From the NCBI GenBank assembly GCA_015039365.1, contig WION01000019.1, positions 124,001 to 188,000 of the forward strand: a DNA stretch of 64,000 nucleotides, written 5' to 3'. The position numbers were made by a program, and so were the translations under genes. Positions within the stretch are counted from its first letter, which is position 1; every line of letters begins with the position of its first letter. This document shows positions 28,113 through 38,939 of this stretch, piece after piece. Origin of the DNA: Amanita rubescens (Eukaryota > Basidiomycota > Agaricomycetes > Agaricales > Amanitaceae). The notes below the pieces were generated by a model that saw nothing but the letters and a program-made list of their open reading frames with translations, made no database searches and was not told the origin of the DNA.

Positions 28113-28659
28113 TTATAAATGCGAGCAGGGTAGTCTTGACCACCCTTCGGGGAAAAGGTGCTCTGATGGGCGAGACGAAATCATAGTAAACGACGTTAAT
28201 CGCGTACACTTGATGAAAAGGAGTGAAAAAGCTTTTCCCATTAAGCCAGTCACAGTTCGCGATGAGAAGAGTCGTCGTTGCATGCAATTGCTCGTTTGGT
28301 TTTGAAGACAAGAGAGTCAGGAGCTGGTCCACGTTGGATAATAGATGCTCATCATCAGATTTTCGGAATACTTTGATATGGGAAGAATACACTCTGCGTT
28401 TAACGATCGCGTCGAACCGTCTGCAAACAAGGCGCAGTGCTTTAAATTGTTCAAAAGTCGTGTTCAAGTCCTTTAGAAACTATGAGAGGTGTTAATACTG
28501 TAACTACTTATACACAGTATGGAGCACGCATACATCTGCGATGATGTGTTGATGAATTTCGACTGGAAGATCCATAAAGGGGATCGTGCGCTGCTCGGGT
28601 ATGGCCGGGATCGCAGCGACGGTGTTGGGTTTACGGTCACCAGTGGACCTGAATTTCAT
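28089..28659 (-). pseudogene. F-box protein gene truncated at duplication junction
   Basis: F-box proteins are substrate adaptors of SCF ubiquitin ligases. Exon 1 starts at ATG 28659 (MKFRSTGDRKPNT) and contains the F-box core MDLPVEIHQHIIADF. After an intron with donor GTATGC and acceptor CATAG, exon 2 begins FLKDLNTTFEQFKALRLVC and RRFDAIVKRRVYSSH, the usual F-box end. The gene should continue into a leucine-rich C-terminal region, but homology stops near 28112, where the wax-synthase scrap and the left arm begin. The resulting frame ends after about 150 codons. The divergent neighbour at 28971 shares its promoter region. Confidence 0.75.
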
Positions 28660-28970
28660 CGTAGATAGCGAAGATACTAAAAGGTGACTAATATCACGCG
28701 TGACGCGTGACTTGCTGTGATTGCGACGCGATGATAGCACCTTTATAAACGCCAGTCTCGCTCTTGTAGCAATTCTGTCGTTTTCAACTCTATCCCCTGC
28801 ATACACGATCCTCATAACGATAATAGCCGGAGAAGTGACGACGGATGACACTGGGGATAAGGAGATATCTGTGAGGGATCGGTTCCTCACTGACTTGGAT
28901 GTGGTCGATCCAGAACTGAGGGAAAACACGCGTGCAACCGCGGCTTGTGGCAGTGCAATCAGAATTGGTT
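28660..28970. promoter_or_regulatory. Divergent intergenic region between F-box fragment and Crinkler-type gene
   Basis: 311 bp between start codons on opposite strands. No coding signal of its own was seen; it presumably carries the promoter of the plus-strand gene. Confidence 0.4.
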
Positions 28971-31602
28971 ATGGCATACCAGATTAATTGTGTTATCGAA
29001 GGCGAAACTATCGTCTTCCCAGTTGCCGTGGGGTGCGATTGTGTGGTTGGCAACTTGAAGAAAGAGATACAAAAGGAGCGAGCACTGGATACTTTAAAGA
29101 ATGTTGGTCCTCACACTCTGGAATTGTGGAAGGTGAGCGCCATTGATGACTTACGACGTGAAGTGACATCGCTTTTCTCAGCCCAAGGACTCGAACCCTA
29201 TCCTCGCGAAGCCAGCCAAGACTCTGCCTAAACGTGTCGGAGATGATCTTTCGAAAATTGCGGACGAATTAGACCCCACAGATAGCCTCTTCAATATCTT
29301 TTCAGTGGAGCCTCTCGGAGAACACGTCCACATAATTGTAAAGGCCCCGACCACTGGTGAGTGAGAGTAAATCTCCACGGTTGAGCGTTACTGAGAAAAA
29401 ATCTGTCTCGCTTCAATCTTGTCTCGGTTTTAAATCATACGTGCCACCCCTAATTCACCCATCTCCTCCATGCATTCCTACTGTCGGTTTACATTCTAAT
29501 TCCGCCTCCTCCCACATCTTCTCTTCATTTCTCTTCATCGTCCTTTTACCTTCTTCCCGATCGTTATCGTCCTTCATCTTCCGCGTTCAACCTGTACCGA
29601 ATGACGGTCGCCCATCCTGACGCCGCCTAAATATGAATATGTTATCATGCTGGTGCCATGAACTCTTCCTCCGCCTTATATCCTACTGCTCACACATTTT
29701 CCTGCTCGCGTACATGTTCTCCAACATCGTCAGGGCGTCTTTCTAAACGACCTCGTCTCGATAATTCGCCGCCACACACCCCAACTCCTAAGATACAAGC
29801 AGGAACGGTTGGAACTAAACGTAGGTGGCGCGCCTTCAAATGCCGATGGCTTTGTGAACAGTTTTCATTAGTTACACCCCCGCCCCTCACCCGCCAAGAA
29901 GCGGAAACTGACATGGCCGCTGCACTTGCAGGCTTTGAGAAGTATATTGAATGCTTGGCTACTGGGGAGTTGGACGGATATCTCGACTCGATCCGACCTG
30001 AAGACAAACTTGCAAAGTTCGGGGTGCATCTGCCCCATAAACCAATTCTTCTCATTCACAATCTCGGCAAGCATCCAGATCAGGAACGAATCAAAGTTTT
30101 GTTTAGGCCCAATAGCGAATATGGTATATGTGATATAATGTTCGTGGTGCTGGGATAATTGTGAAAATAATTCTAATCTTGCTCTTTCTAGCCATCTGTT
30201 TAGCGCCTCTGGCTCGGGTAAAACACGGCTTTCACTTGAGGGCCTTTACTCTCATTGGGGCCTTTATATTTCGTGCAGGACTCTGACAGATACAGCATCC
30301 GGCTCCGACGACTTCATGACGTCGATGAAGATGTTGCGATCTATGAGGAATTGGTGCCCAGACTCTTACGACCTTTCCGATAACGAACTTGTTGCTTCCC
30401 GCACCTTTGCAATGTTGTTGTGCGCGCGCATCTTTATCTTGAAGCAACTTGTGCAACACTTTCCTGTTGACACGGACGTCACGGATGCTCGACGGCGATG
30501 GGTCCTTGCTCAAGTTTTGCCTCCCCGTTTGTCAAAACAGAATGAAGACCTCTTTGTCAAAGTGCTTCGGGTCCTTCGGCATGCTGGATATGACACTATG
30601 ATGGATATCATTTGGGACTCATTGAATGACATCATGACCAACAAAACAGATCTGTTTCCTGAGGGAATGAGGACGCCTTTATTCGTCGTGATCGACGAGG
30701 CACAGGTGGCTGCCGAGTATCTGAAGTTCTTTCGCTCTACGACGGGGCCCGATCGGCGCCCCATTCTTCGTGAAATGGTTAGGTTCTTTCACTCTTCTAA
30801 GTTGTTCGACAGAATCATTCTTTCGGGAACTGGTCTGTCGATGGAAATGGTGCAACGCGCGGTGGGTTCTCTTTCCGCAAAACGGGTGCCAAACGAATAC
30901 CAGGGAGTCTTCACTGATGTTGGGCGTTTCACGAGGGAGGGTTCTTCTCAAGAGGCCTATATTCGTCGGTACCTCACTCTCTCCGACAACGACATCTCAG
31001 ATAAGCGATTGTTGGAGCGCATGAAGCACTGGTTTTCTGGCCGGTATGTCTATTATTTGGCGCTACAAGATTCCTTCTCATCGATTATAATTACCGCCTG
31101 ACGGCGAGCCTTATTGAGATTTTTCTCCACTCGGAAAATGTCCCGCGCCACCGTGTCCTCACGTTGTTCGCCGAACACTTGACTGGGTTCAAAATTACCG
31201 ATGGAACCGACTTGGAGGCTGGTGAACCACCTATTTCGCCCGATTTGAACAAAAAGATCATAAGTTATCGACCACTTACTGAATTGGACCGCCTTTTCAA
31301 AGAAGGAGTACTATCAAATAGTCAGTGTAATATCTCTTTTACTGATTCGTGGACCGACCGCGTATTTAATAGGAATGCAATTGATAAATTGCCTAACTGA
31401 CGCAATTTGGCGGTGGCGTTTAGGCAGTGGAACCTCTATTGAAGACAAAATGCAAGAAATGATTGCGTTGGGTGTAGGTTTTTTGGATAAGATGCCAGGC
31501 ATCCGCACATTGGAAGATGACATGAACCTTCCTGTATACATTTCCGAACCGTTGGTAGTTCTCTCCCTCAGGTTGCTTTTGAGACGCACCAAAAGTAGTT
31601 GA
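28971..31602 (+). CDS. Crinkler (CRN)-type protein with P-loop NTPase
   Basis: Start at ATG 28971. Exon 1 encodes a ubiquitin-like Crinkler header: MAYQINCVIEGETIVFPV, VGNLKKEIQKERALDTL and HTLELWK. It splices (donor GTGAGC) to PKDSNPILAKPAKTLPKRV. A long intron of about 375 bp leads to RLSKRPRLDNSPPH. The NTPase module follows: FEKYIECLATGELDGYL, the Walker A sequence FSASGSGKTRLSLEGL (exon from about 30193), then a Walker B-like FVVIDEAQVAAEYLKF near 30.69 kb and IILSGTGLS. The last exon (about 31375-31602) contains INEP-like ISEPLVVLSLRLLL. After the stop another frame stays open (VVDSYLNKLRSRT), so the C-terminus may be frameshifted. Crinklers were first named as effectors in oomycetes; in free-living fungi many are thought to act in inter-hyphal or nuclear conflicts. 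No secretion signal is visible. Confidence 0.75.
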
Positions 31603-32066
31603 CTCTTATCTCAACAAGCTCCGCAGCAGGACTAGGACTACAGCTGCCAACCAGCAATTCTCCCGGAAGACGCCCAGATTCCTTCGCATCATTTCATCCC
31701 CCGACGATGAACAGGGGAAGCGTTTGGTTGGGAAGGATGTTTTGCTTGTTTTGCGGTGGAAGATATCGGTTCAACGGGTAAATAATATAGGGTCGATTGT
31801 ACTTTAAATGTGGTTCTCCCAATTACATTCTGAATCTGATCTTCGCACAGGCAGGTCCTGCAAGAATAGATGATATACACCTTTATTGCTGTCTCGTCAT
31901 TGCACTACCCTACACAGTTTTTCCGTACTCCCACTCGCAGCACTCGGACGGGGGAATGTCCTCCCTCTTTTTGGGGTTTATAACGACTATGGTCACACAC
32001 GACAATATACTACAATTTGACAGTACACTGATCTAGCAAGCAGGCGAAAATACAGGTGTGAGTACT
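31603..32066. other. Downstream remnant and spacer
   Basis: The first ~170 bp keep an open frame that could be a shifted continuation of the Crinkler-type gene. The rest shows no gene or repeat that I recognise. Confidence 0.35.
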
Positions 32067-32370
32067 TATGAATAACGAAGAAAGAGTGATTCAGGGCTCA
32101 TGAGACGTAACGGGGCGAACAAGGGTGACACGGGCCTCTCGGCTAGCATCACAATCTCGCTCAGATCGGTGGGTGCTATGGATTGGCGAACCAACGGATC
32201 TGAAAGGGTTAGGAAGGACCGGCGCAGCCGACGGAGATCTCTTGGTTTGGTCGCTTGGGGATCTCAGGATCTTGGTAATCGACTTCATGAACCTGAGGCG
32301 TGGAATGAGTCACTGCCCAGGGGAGTGAATCTTCCTGTAACTTGCTTGTGGGCATTGTTCCCAGTCCCAA
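32067..32370. repeat. Direct repeat copy 1 (gene-tail remnant)
   Basis: About 0.3 kb closely similar, in the same orientation, to 35577-35910. On the minus strand it corresponds to the C-terminal part of the protein encoded at 35470-36474 (STDLSEIVMLAE-like and SPESLFLRYS segments) but is broken by indels, so it looks like the tail of a duplicated gene whose body is gone. Confidence 0.8.
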
Positions 32371-32884
32371 GATGTCTACGCACCCTGGCGCCCAGTCACC
32401 CTCTCGTGTGGCTTGCTTGTATGGTGAGTCCGGGTCCCACCTCGACCTTGGGTGCGTTTGCGTTGAATTTCAGTGAGCCATGCAACTAATGTCAAACGAA
32501 ACATAACTATTCGCCGAGCCACTGTCGCCGTCCCGCAGACAATGATTGTCCTTGACCGCACGACCAAAGGCTTAGAAAACCATTTTGAAGTCTCTAGTGA
32601 AGATTGCAGTTCCGAGTAGCTGAAAGTTGCGGTCATGGCCTCAGTCGAACCGCGTCTCAGACTCTCAGCATCCGGCCAATAACTCGTTCGCAATCGGAAA
32701 AATTTTATACACCCGGATAAGGTAAGGGAATGTAGTACGTTCACTAAGCTTTGGAAAGACTCGGATTCCGTGCTCTTTAACAGCAGAGTAGGCCAACAAT
32801 GGTCGGCGGTCCATCACTATACGAACACAGGATAGGGCTCCGCTGTTTTTTTTTATCAGCGATGACCGTGAAAATCAAAACAAA
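32371..32884. other. Spacer without recognised gene
   Basis: About 0.5 kb between the repeat and the next gene. A short T-run lies near 32848-32857. No coding sequence is supported. Confidence 0.35.
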
Positions 32885-34742
32885 CTAACCATCGCAGTCA
32901 TCCACCGGATCGAAAATTTCCTTTCGCATGTCGAGATTACCCATAGAACGGCCCTGGGGAACCGAGATGCCCTCTGCTCGATCCCACCCGCCTATGTCCT
33001 CTATCTGCAATATTGCCCCAATACAAGGTGCCAAAGTCCGCCTCTTTTGCGACTCAGAGGATTCATCCGGCCCTAGTTGTACCAAGTCCTCCACTAAAGC
33101 AGCCTTCACCCGTGTCTCGCTTCCGACGGCGATCATGGATGCACCGTTACGATCATCGGACAGTGGGACGAAATACACGTCCCGGAGCGCGGCGCTATCG
33201 GGTAGGAGCGTTTGCTTCTTCGGCACCAAGATACCTTGCTCTGATGGACAACCGTCGCCGATGCATTCGCTGAAGAGCTGGATCCGGGAGACTTCGAGCA
33301 TGGTTCCCTGCCACGATACGAAGAGGTCACGCGGTGTCCAAGTGAGTACGAACGGGAGTTGTGAAACGCTCAGCCGACCTTCATGCTTTCCGAGGTCGAC
33401 CTTGACGCGATGCAGGAGAACCGGCGGGCTACGCGTGGGTTTGCTGGTCGAAAGGCAGTATGTGAGCACAAGCATATAGAGATGGAGGTCAGGGAGTGGT
33501 GGGTAGAACAGTGCCTATTCTTGCGGCGCTGATCACCCTCGACTGCTGTAACGCGCACTTCAAGTGAAGCCACGTGAAGGAAGTGACCGCAAGGCGAGAA
33601 CTGGGGCTTTACTGAAATCTGTCGGGCTAAAGCAAAATGAAATGTTAAATGATGAATTTTGAGGACCAGTCGTTTACTCACTGTGTGGAGCAGACGGACG
33701 AGTTGACGCGTAAAGTACGTCTTGGCGGCAACGTCTGCGAACAACAAATCGCCGCCGCCTAATGGCCAGACGACCAGCGACTCCTGGGGATGAACAGCCG
33801 GCGGAGAGTCATACAACATGAACCGTAAGGGGCACAAATACTCGAACAACTTGGTTGGTGTTGAGTTGTCATGGTATTAAAGAGTGGTGAACGGTACGGT
33901 GGGTTCGCGTGCTGACCGCATATCAGCGTAGGTTTGGCGCCGTGGAACCGGGCACCGAGTCGAGCGTCAACTTCCATGCCCATAATCCTTCCTCGGCGTC
34001 ACTGTCTTGAGATCCGCCTAGACTCGGGAACGCAGATCGGGACAGCGCGGACGGCGTGTCTTTGCCTGAGGCCGTACGAGGTCCGATTCGCCGCCAGAGG
34101 AATTGGCTGAGAGTATTGATGAGACACGGAAAGCGATGCAGAGTCCGAGTTACTGACATGCTATCCACCAAACCAACAGAAACTTTGCGCGAGCAGTGCA
34201 TATGTATTTCTCCCCATGAGATGCTCGATACATCGGATTTTGCTTCACTGAGATTGTGCGAAGCATGTGGATAAGCAACGCCAGAAACCAAACTGATATA
34301 CTCACCCTGGTCAAGTTTGAGCATCCCGAGCGCGAGAAATGAGTAACTTACATCGGTGCCATGCCAGTGAGACCCAAAGGATTGCCAGATAGCTTCATTG
34401 CGAGGTATTCGGCACCAGGGGCCTTTACCTCGCGTTTACGATTCTTCAAAGAGGGGGACGAAGGTGGACACCGCACGGTTGGCACTATCGTTTCAGCGGA
34501 GGGGATGTGGCGTCCGGAAGTGGTTGAATTATGATTGACTGTGGGGACGAAGAAGGACTAGCTAAAGGGGATGTATGTGATAATATGATTGGAGGCAAAG
34601 ACCGATAATAGGCTTCGGGGGACGGTATTATCCTTGCCGGCACTCTGACGTAGCTGTCCGACGGAGCATCCCGATAAGTAATTGCTCGTCTAAACCTCTG
34701 CAGCAGACGATACGCAAAGGATCTTTTCTCATTATGCAGCAA
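32885..34742 (-). CDS. Uncharacterised multi-exon protein, family A (full-length member)
   Basis: I do not recognise the function. The N-terminal part is Ser/Pro-rich and basic (RLLQRFRRAITYRDAPSDS) and contains AEYLAMKLSGNPLGLTGMAP, nearly repeated in the gene at 37330-38630. It is followed by a structured region: FEYLCPLRFMLYDSPPAVHP, LVVWPLGGGDLLFADVAAK, FTRQLVRLLHT, then FYPPLPDLHLYMLVLTYCLS and LSVSQLPFVLTWTPRDLFV, ending EIFDPVDDCDG at the stop 32885. Alternating hydrophobic stretches suggest a beta-rich fold. The 5' start is unclear: the frame is open upstream of 34742 to about 34790 without a good ATG, so a further exon may exist. Intron borders are tentative. Confidence 0.55.
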
Positions 34743-35469
34743 TCGTCCGCACTGGACATAGCAATGCCCTGGCAGAGAGGTGTGTCAGAGGGATCGAACC
34801 AAGGGATTCGGGGGGGGTACTTTGAAGGACATATTCGACCGCATGACATTTACAGCATTTGAAAGGATCAGAACACCGACTTATCACCCGTTCTTATCTG
34901 CGCTTATCATGCAGTGCCAAAAGTCAGTGCTCGGAGCCGTCGGGAGACAAATAATCTTCATCATCTTCCGGTGTGAAGCCCTTTGGGGCTATCTTGTAAT
35001 ATGGAAGACCTGAATAATGATAAACGGAACGCAGAAGACAAGAGTAACATGGCGCACTTAACGTAGGTACGCGGATCTGGCCAAGAGCGCTGATGGCGTC
35101 TCGGCTGCCGGAAGTTACCCGCTATTAAAAGACGTTCTGCCTAAGCAGTTCCTCGGCATACTAGTCATAACGGCACACGGAACGCCCGAATAATACTCTA
35201 TTCGGTATCTGGCAGCACAGCATTGCGGAGGTGAACAAGGTCAATTCTGTTGGCACCGCCTGATGGTTGCATCGCCACACTACGTCATGGTTCGGAACGA
35301 TGTAAATAAACTCCACACGCAGCACATCAATGAAGGCAATCGTATTGAGCATCGATATGAACGAACTCGATCATATGCCGGCCCAAGCAATGTGATCGAC
35401 GATCGACGAGATCTAAGAACTTTGCTTCCGCTTCCTTCGCACGCCTTTATGATATACAACAGCACATGT
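34743..35469. other. Spacer without recognised gene
   Basis: About 0.7 kb. It may hold the missing first exon of the neighbouring minus-strand gene, but I cannot identify it. No RNA gene was found. Confidence 0.35.
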
Positions 35470-36474
35470 TTACGGTGCATCTTGGTGATTACGACGACGA
35501 CGGGATTTGTTCTTTGCCTTGTGTGACCGCACCCGGAGTAGCGAAGGTGGTAGTTGCTGATCTTGATTGCTGACGTATGAATAACGAAGAAAGAGTGATT
35601 CAGGGCTCATGAGACGTAACGGGGTGAACAGGGGTGACACGGGCCCTTCGGCTAGCATCACAATCTCGCTCAGATCGGTAGATGCCATGGATTGGCGAAC
35701 AAACGGGCCGGAAAGACCGGGAGCAGTACGGTTAGAAAGGATCGGTGCAGCCGCAGTTTGGATGATATCGGAAATCTCTTGGTTTGGTCGCTTGGGATCT
35801 CGATCAACAGGATCTTGGTAACTGACTTCACGAGCCAAAGGCGTGGAATGAGTCACTGTCCAGGGGACTGAATCTTCCTGTAATGCTTGTGAGCATTGTT
35901 CCCAGTCCCAGGGCCCTTTGTCGCCAATACCTTGGACAATCTGATCTGTATAGGAAGCCGGGAAGCGCGGCGCAGTCCGTGGGTGGACCTCGTTGGAACT
36001 ATTTTCGCTAGAACGGATGCTCCGTGTATCTGAGCTGCCTACGATCCTTGACTCTGGCACATGCTGTCCATATCTGCCGCATATATGATTAGTTCTCATT
36101 TCACCCATACGCTGAGCTAACACATACATTGGCTCTGGCATTGACATAGGTCGTAGCTCCCATTGCCGTAGCTGTCGCTCATGTTGCATCGGTGACGGCT
36201 TGCGTAGCTTTCTTGGTCTAGATCTTCCTTGTTGCCGAGAGTGGAAGCTCGTTGTAAAGCCGCCAGAGCTAGACGGCTCAGGCATCCGTGTCGCATCCGA
36301 GTACGGAACACTGAGATGATGGGACGGTTCGGCACCTGGAGCTGGTGGTATGATTGGTATTGGAAAGGATGGAACGACGGAGTCGGGCGCCAGTGTTCGT
36401 GCTGGCGCCAATGTTGGCGTTCGTGGCGGGGAGTCTAAATTGGAAGGCACGTCCGACGGGACTCCCGATGGCAT
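35470..36474 (-). CDS. Low-complexity Pro/Ser/Arg-rich protein of unknown function
   Basis: Single open frame of 334 codons from ATG 36474 (MPSGVPSDVPSNL) to TAA at 35470, without recognised domain. It is rich in Pro, Ser, Arg and Gln, predicted disordered, with basic runs (RQQGRSRPRKLRKPSPM; KNKSRRRRNH at the C-terminus). Its C-terminal third is the source of the direct repeat at 32067-32370. The frame remains open upstream of the ATG into a hexanucleotide tract. Another start at 36623 (MPLDFTRRKKDPKP) is in a different frame and could be the true beginning if an intron that I cannot place removes the shift. Confidence 0.5.
   Translation of the reverse strand: MPSGVPSDVPSNLDSPPRTPTLAPARTLAPDSVVPSFPIPIIPPAPGAEPSHHLSVPYSDATRMPEPSSSGGFTTSFHSRQQGRSRPRKLRKPSPMQHERQLRQWELRPMSMPEPMYVLAQRMGEMRTNHICGRYGQHVPESRIVGSSDTRSIRSSENSSNEVHPRTAPRFPASYTDQIVQGIGDKGPWDWEQCSQALQEDSVPWTVTHSTPLAREVSYQDPVDRDPKRPNQEISDIIQTAAAPILSNRTAPGLSGPFVRQSMASTDLSEIVMLAEGPVSPLFTPLRLMSPESLFLRYSYVSNQDQQLPPSLLRVRSHKAKNKSRRRRNHQDAP
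35577..35910. repeat. Direct repeat copy 2
   Basis: The same segment as 32067-32370, here inside the open frame at 35470-36474. Similarity starts at a common TATGAATAACGAAGAAAG and fades near 35910. Small indels between the copies disrupt the frame only in copy 1. Confidence 0.8.
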
Positions 36475-37329
36475 GGGGAATGGATACCCCGTTGAGTGCG
36501 ATGTCGGGGTGGCCCGAGATGTGGGTATGGGTATGGGTACGAGTATGAGTATGGGTATTGATACGCGTATGGATATGAATCTGGCTTTGGGTCCTTCTTG
36601 CGACGAGTGAAGTCAAGCGGCATGGTAAAATGTTGCGGTTATCAACACTAGATATCGACAAGTGGTGATCACGACGCACCTTTTAGAATAATTGTAAAAG
36701 ACTGAATGACACAGAACATTTCCGCTGAAAAGAGTCATGAAGAGTCCTAGTCATGACGGATTCGAAAAATTGCTGTTGTGGTGATGATTGTATGACGAAA
36801 TGTTTTCTGTGCGGTCGGGCCTGGTTGGCCCTCCGTTTGACATACATAGCCCAACTCAAAAAAAACCACGGAACTGCCTATTTTGCACCGCCAAGCGCAT
36901 CACAACTACAAATCGAGTCAGATTGGATGAAACAATAGTATTCTCGTTATCTACTATTACACTTTCACTACATATTCCTGTTATAAACGTACCCTGACAG
37001 GCGAGATCCGGCCCAGCCTCGTCTCACGCCACGAATACGTCCGGCATTCTTGAATTATTCGTTCTCTGTTGCGGATGTATAATAAAGATAGCTATAAGGA
37101 TGAAACAAAAGTCACAGTTCAGAATTCTTGATCTACTTGTCGTCTGTCGAGGACGCGTAATAAACGGATAAGAGAGAGGTATACGGATTGAGAAAAGGGC
37201 TCTCAGATAACAGAGCCCAGGGATTCTATTTGATCAACGAACGGCCCTCCGGGGCCAACTTCTAATCAATGAACACGCAATGGTCTTCATTATTGTCTAA
37301 TTGCTCGCTTCCACTTTGCGCCTTTCGCA
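36475..37329. other. Spacer with hexanucleotide tract
   Basis: Starts with the GTATGG-type tract at 36521-36575; the remaining ~0.7 kb has no gene I can support. Open stretches on both strands near 36.75-37.0 kb overlap and look random. Confidence 0.35.
36521..36575. repeat. Imperfect GTATGG hexanucleotide tract
   Basis: A run of GTATGG/GTATGA units. On the minus strand all three frames stay open through it, giving Tyr-Pro/Tyr-Ser, His-Thr or Ile-Pro repeats. Confidence 0.7.
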
Positions 37330-38630
37330 CTAGGATCTTCGATAAGCAGACTGAGTTGAACGCCTGTCACGGACAGTATAGCCGCGTGAAGAGGTGGAAG
37401 GAATTGGCTGGGGCGGCAAGAGGCGTAAGGGACTGTCAGGCGGATAGAGAATCTCGCTCATTTGGGCTGAACGACGAGACGATGGATAGGTAGGTGACAT
37501 GATGGACGCGGCCGCCTGGTAAGGCGGAGAGTTTGCCGTGACGGACCTGGACCTGGCTGTTGATAAATGACGGTCACTACGGGAAGGGTATTCTTGTGAG
37601 GCCCTGGATGTGCTCCTTCGCGTGTCCTCCGAATGCTGACGACTGACGGAATAAGCATCCCGCTCCCTCCGTCGCCCGGCACCCTGACTGGGAACTTGTG
37701 GTGCGGTAAGAGCCGGGCTTGGTGGATAACGGGTGCCGGCATGACGATCATGCCAGGTCTTCGAGATCACATCATTCTCTTGCGACCTGTAGCTTTCACT
37801 GCTAGACGTATAAGCAACGATAAATACCCGTCCTCAACATAGACATACACTGGTGGTACCATGCCAGTCAGCCCAAGCGGGTTATCGGATAGTGGTGTAG
37901 CAAGGTATTCAGCGCTAGGAGGTTTCGATCTCCGGTGTGGAGGCCAGAATTGTTTATCCTGTTCATTCTGTCGTCCAGAGAGAGTTACATGATCCGCGGA
38001 GCGCGTGGTGTCATGACGCCGACCTGCAACCTGAGTGGGCACATACAACGATGATTCAACTGTGCCGGGTGACACAGATGGAATTGTCCGAAGCCCAAGA
38101 TGAGGTGCCTGGCGTGACGAAGAGGATTCTCTCGACATCTTCATGCTTGAAGAATTCTCCCAATATTGCGCTGGCATCTTCGATGGAGGATGAACTCCTG
38201 GGGCTACGGGCATATGTTCTGGAATCAAGCCCAACACAGGGCTGCGTTGGTCCAACCATTGTTCCCGATGTGCGATCCCAGAGCGAGAGGTAGGTTGAAA
38301 GCCGGCAATTGGTAAATGTACAGCCGGCCTTGCAGGAGAAAATGGTAAATAATCAATCCCTGGTGAAAATGTGGGCGTAAATCCCACATGAGGCGCTGAA
38401 TAAACGCTTTGTGGAGTAGGGGGTTGTGCGGCCAGCGGGGTTGAAGCAGAAGATGAAAGTGCCGGGACGCCAGGAGGATAGACGCCAGTCGATGAGGGTT
38501 GTTGAAACATAACGTAGGAGTTCCGGGGAGTTGTATGTTTTGACCTCTGGAACAAAGGCTTGAAGCGGGAAACCAAAGACTTCTTCTCCGTGCTTGGGAG
38601 CGACTTGCTGTTAGTTCTACGGGAGAACAT
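37330..38630 (-). CDS. Uncharacterised Ser/Pro-rich protein, family A relative
   Basis: Start at ATG 38630 (MFSRRTNSKSLPSTEKK). A basic N-terminus (SRFKPLFQRSKHTTPRNSYV) resembles that of the 32885-34742 gene, and both share the block AEYLATPLSDNPLGLTGM. An intron with a perfect GTATGT donor (near 37855) and CTAG acceptor joins PPV to SESYRSQENDVISKTWHDR. The protein then continues Ser/Arg/Pro-rich to TAG at 37330. Unlike its neighbour it has no structured C-terminal region, so it may be a truncated paralogue. No catalytic motif is visible. Confidence 0.55.
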
Positions 38631-38939
38631 GGGGAAAGAAAGATATCCTGAAGAGTAAAAGATTGTCAAGAGGGGGATTGAGATATAAGAATTAGATTAT
38701 ATGACGCACATGGTTCAGAATCAGTTATCTCGCGGGGACCACACAGCTATGACTGCGCGGTGCCAACACGGTACGGCCGGCCGTAGCTAACCACATTCGT
38801 GTTGTTGCGCGCCGTGAAGGGCGGTGAAATTAAAAAACAAACATGAAGTCTGCACAGCCACAGCGTACGTCAACGTTCGTAATTCATGCACATTGCTTCA
38901 AGGACAAGTGTGCTCCATTTGATGACCCGTAATGCCATT

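Noticed and set aside
29180..29205. B-box-like GGGTTCGAGTCC on the minus strand
   Set aside because: Lies in a well-supported coding exon of the Crinkler-type gene; no cloverleaf.
34775..34812. GGTTCGATCCC on the minus strand, resembling a tRNA B box
   Set aside because: Flanking bases do not form a T-stem and no acceptor stem or anticodon arm could be folded.
36278..36679. Minus-strand frame with long His-Thr repeat
   Set aside because: An alternative frame of the hexanucleotide tract and of the 35470-36474 gene; no independent support.
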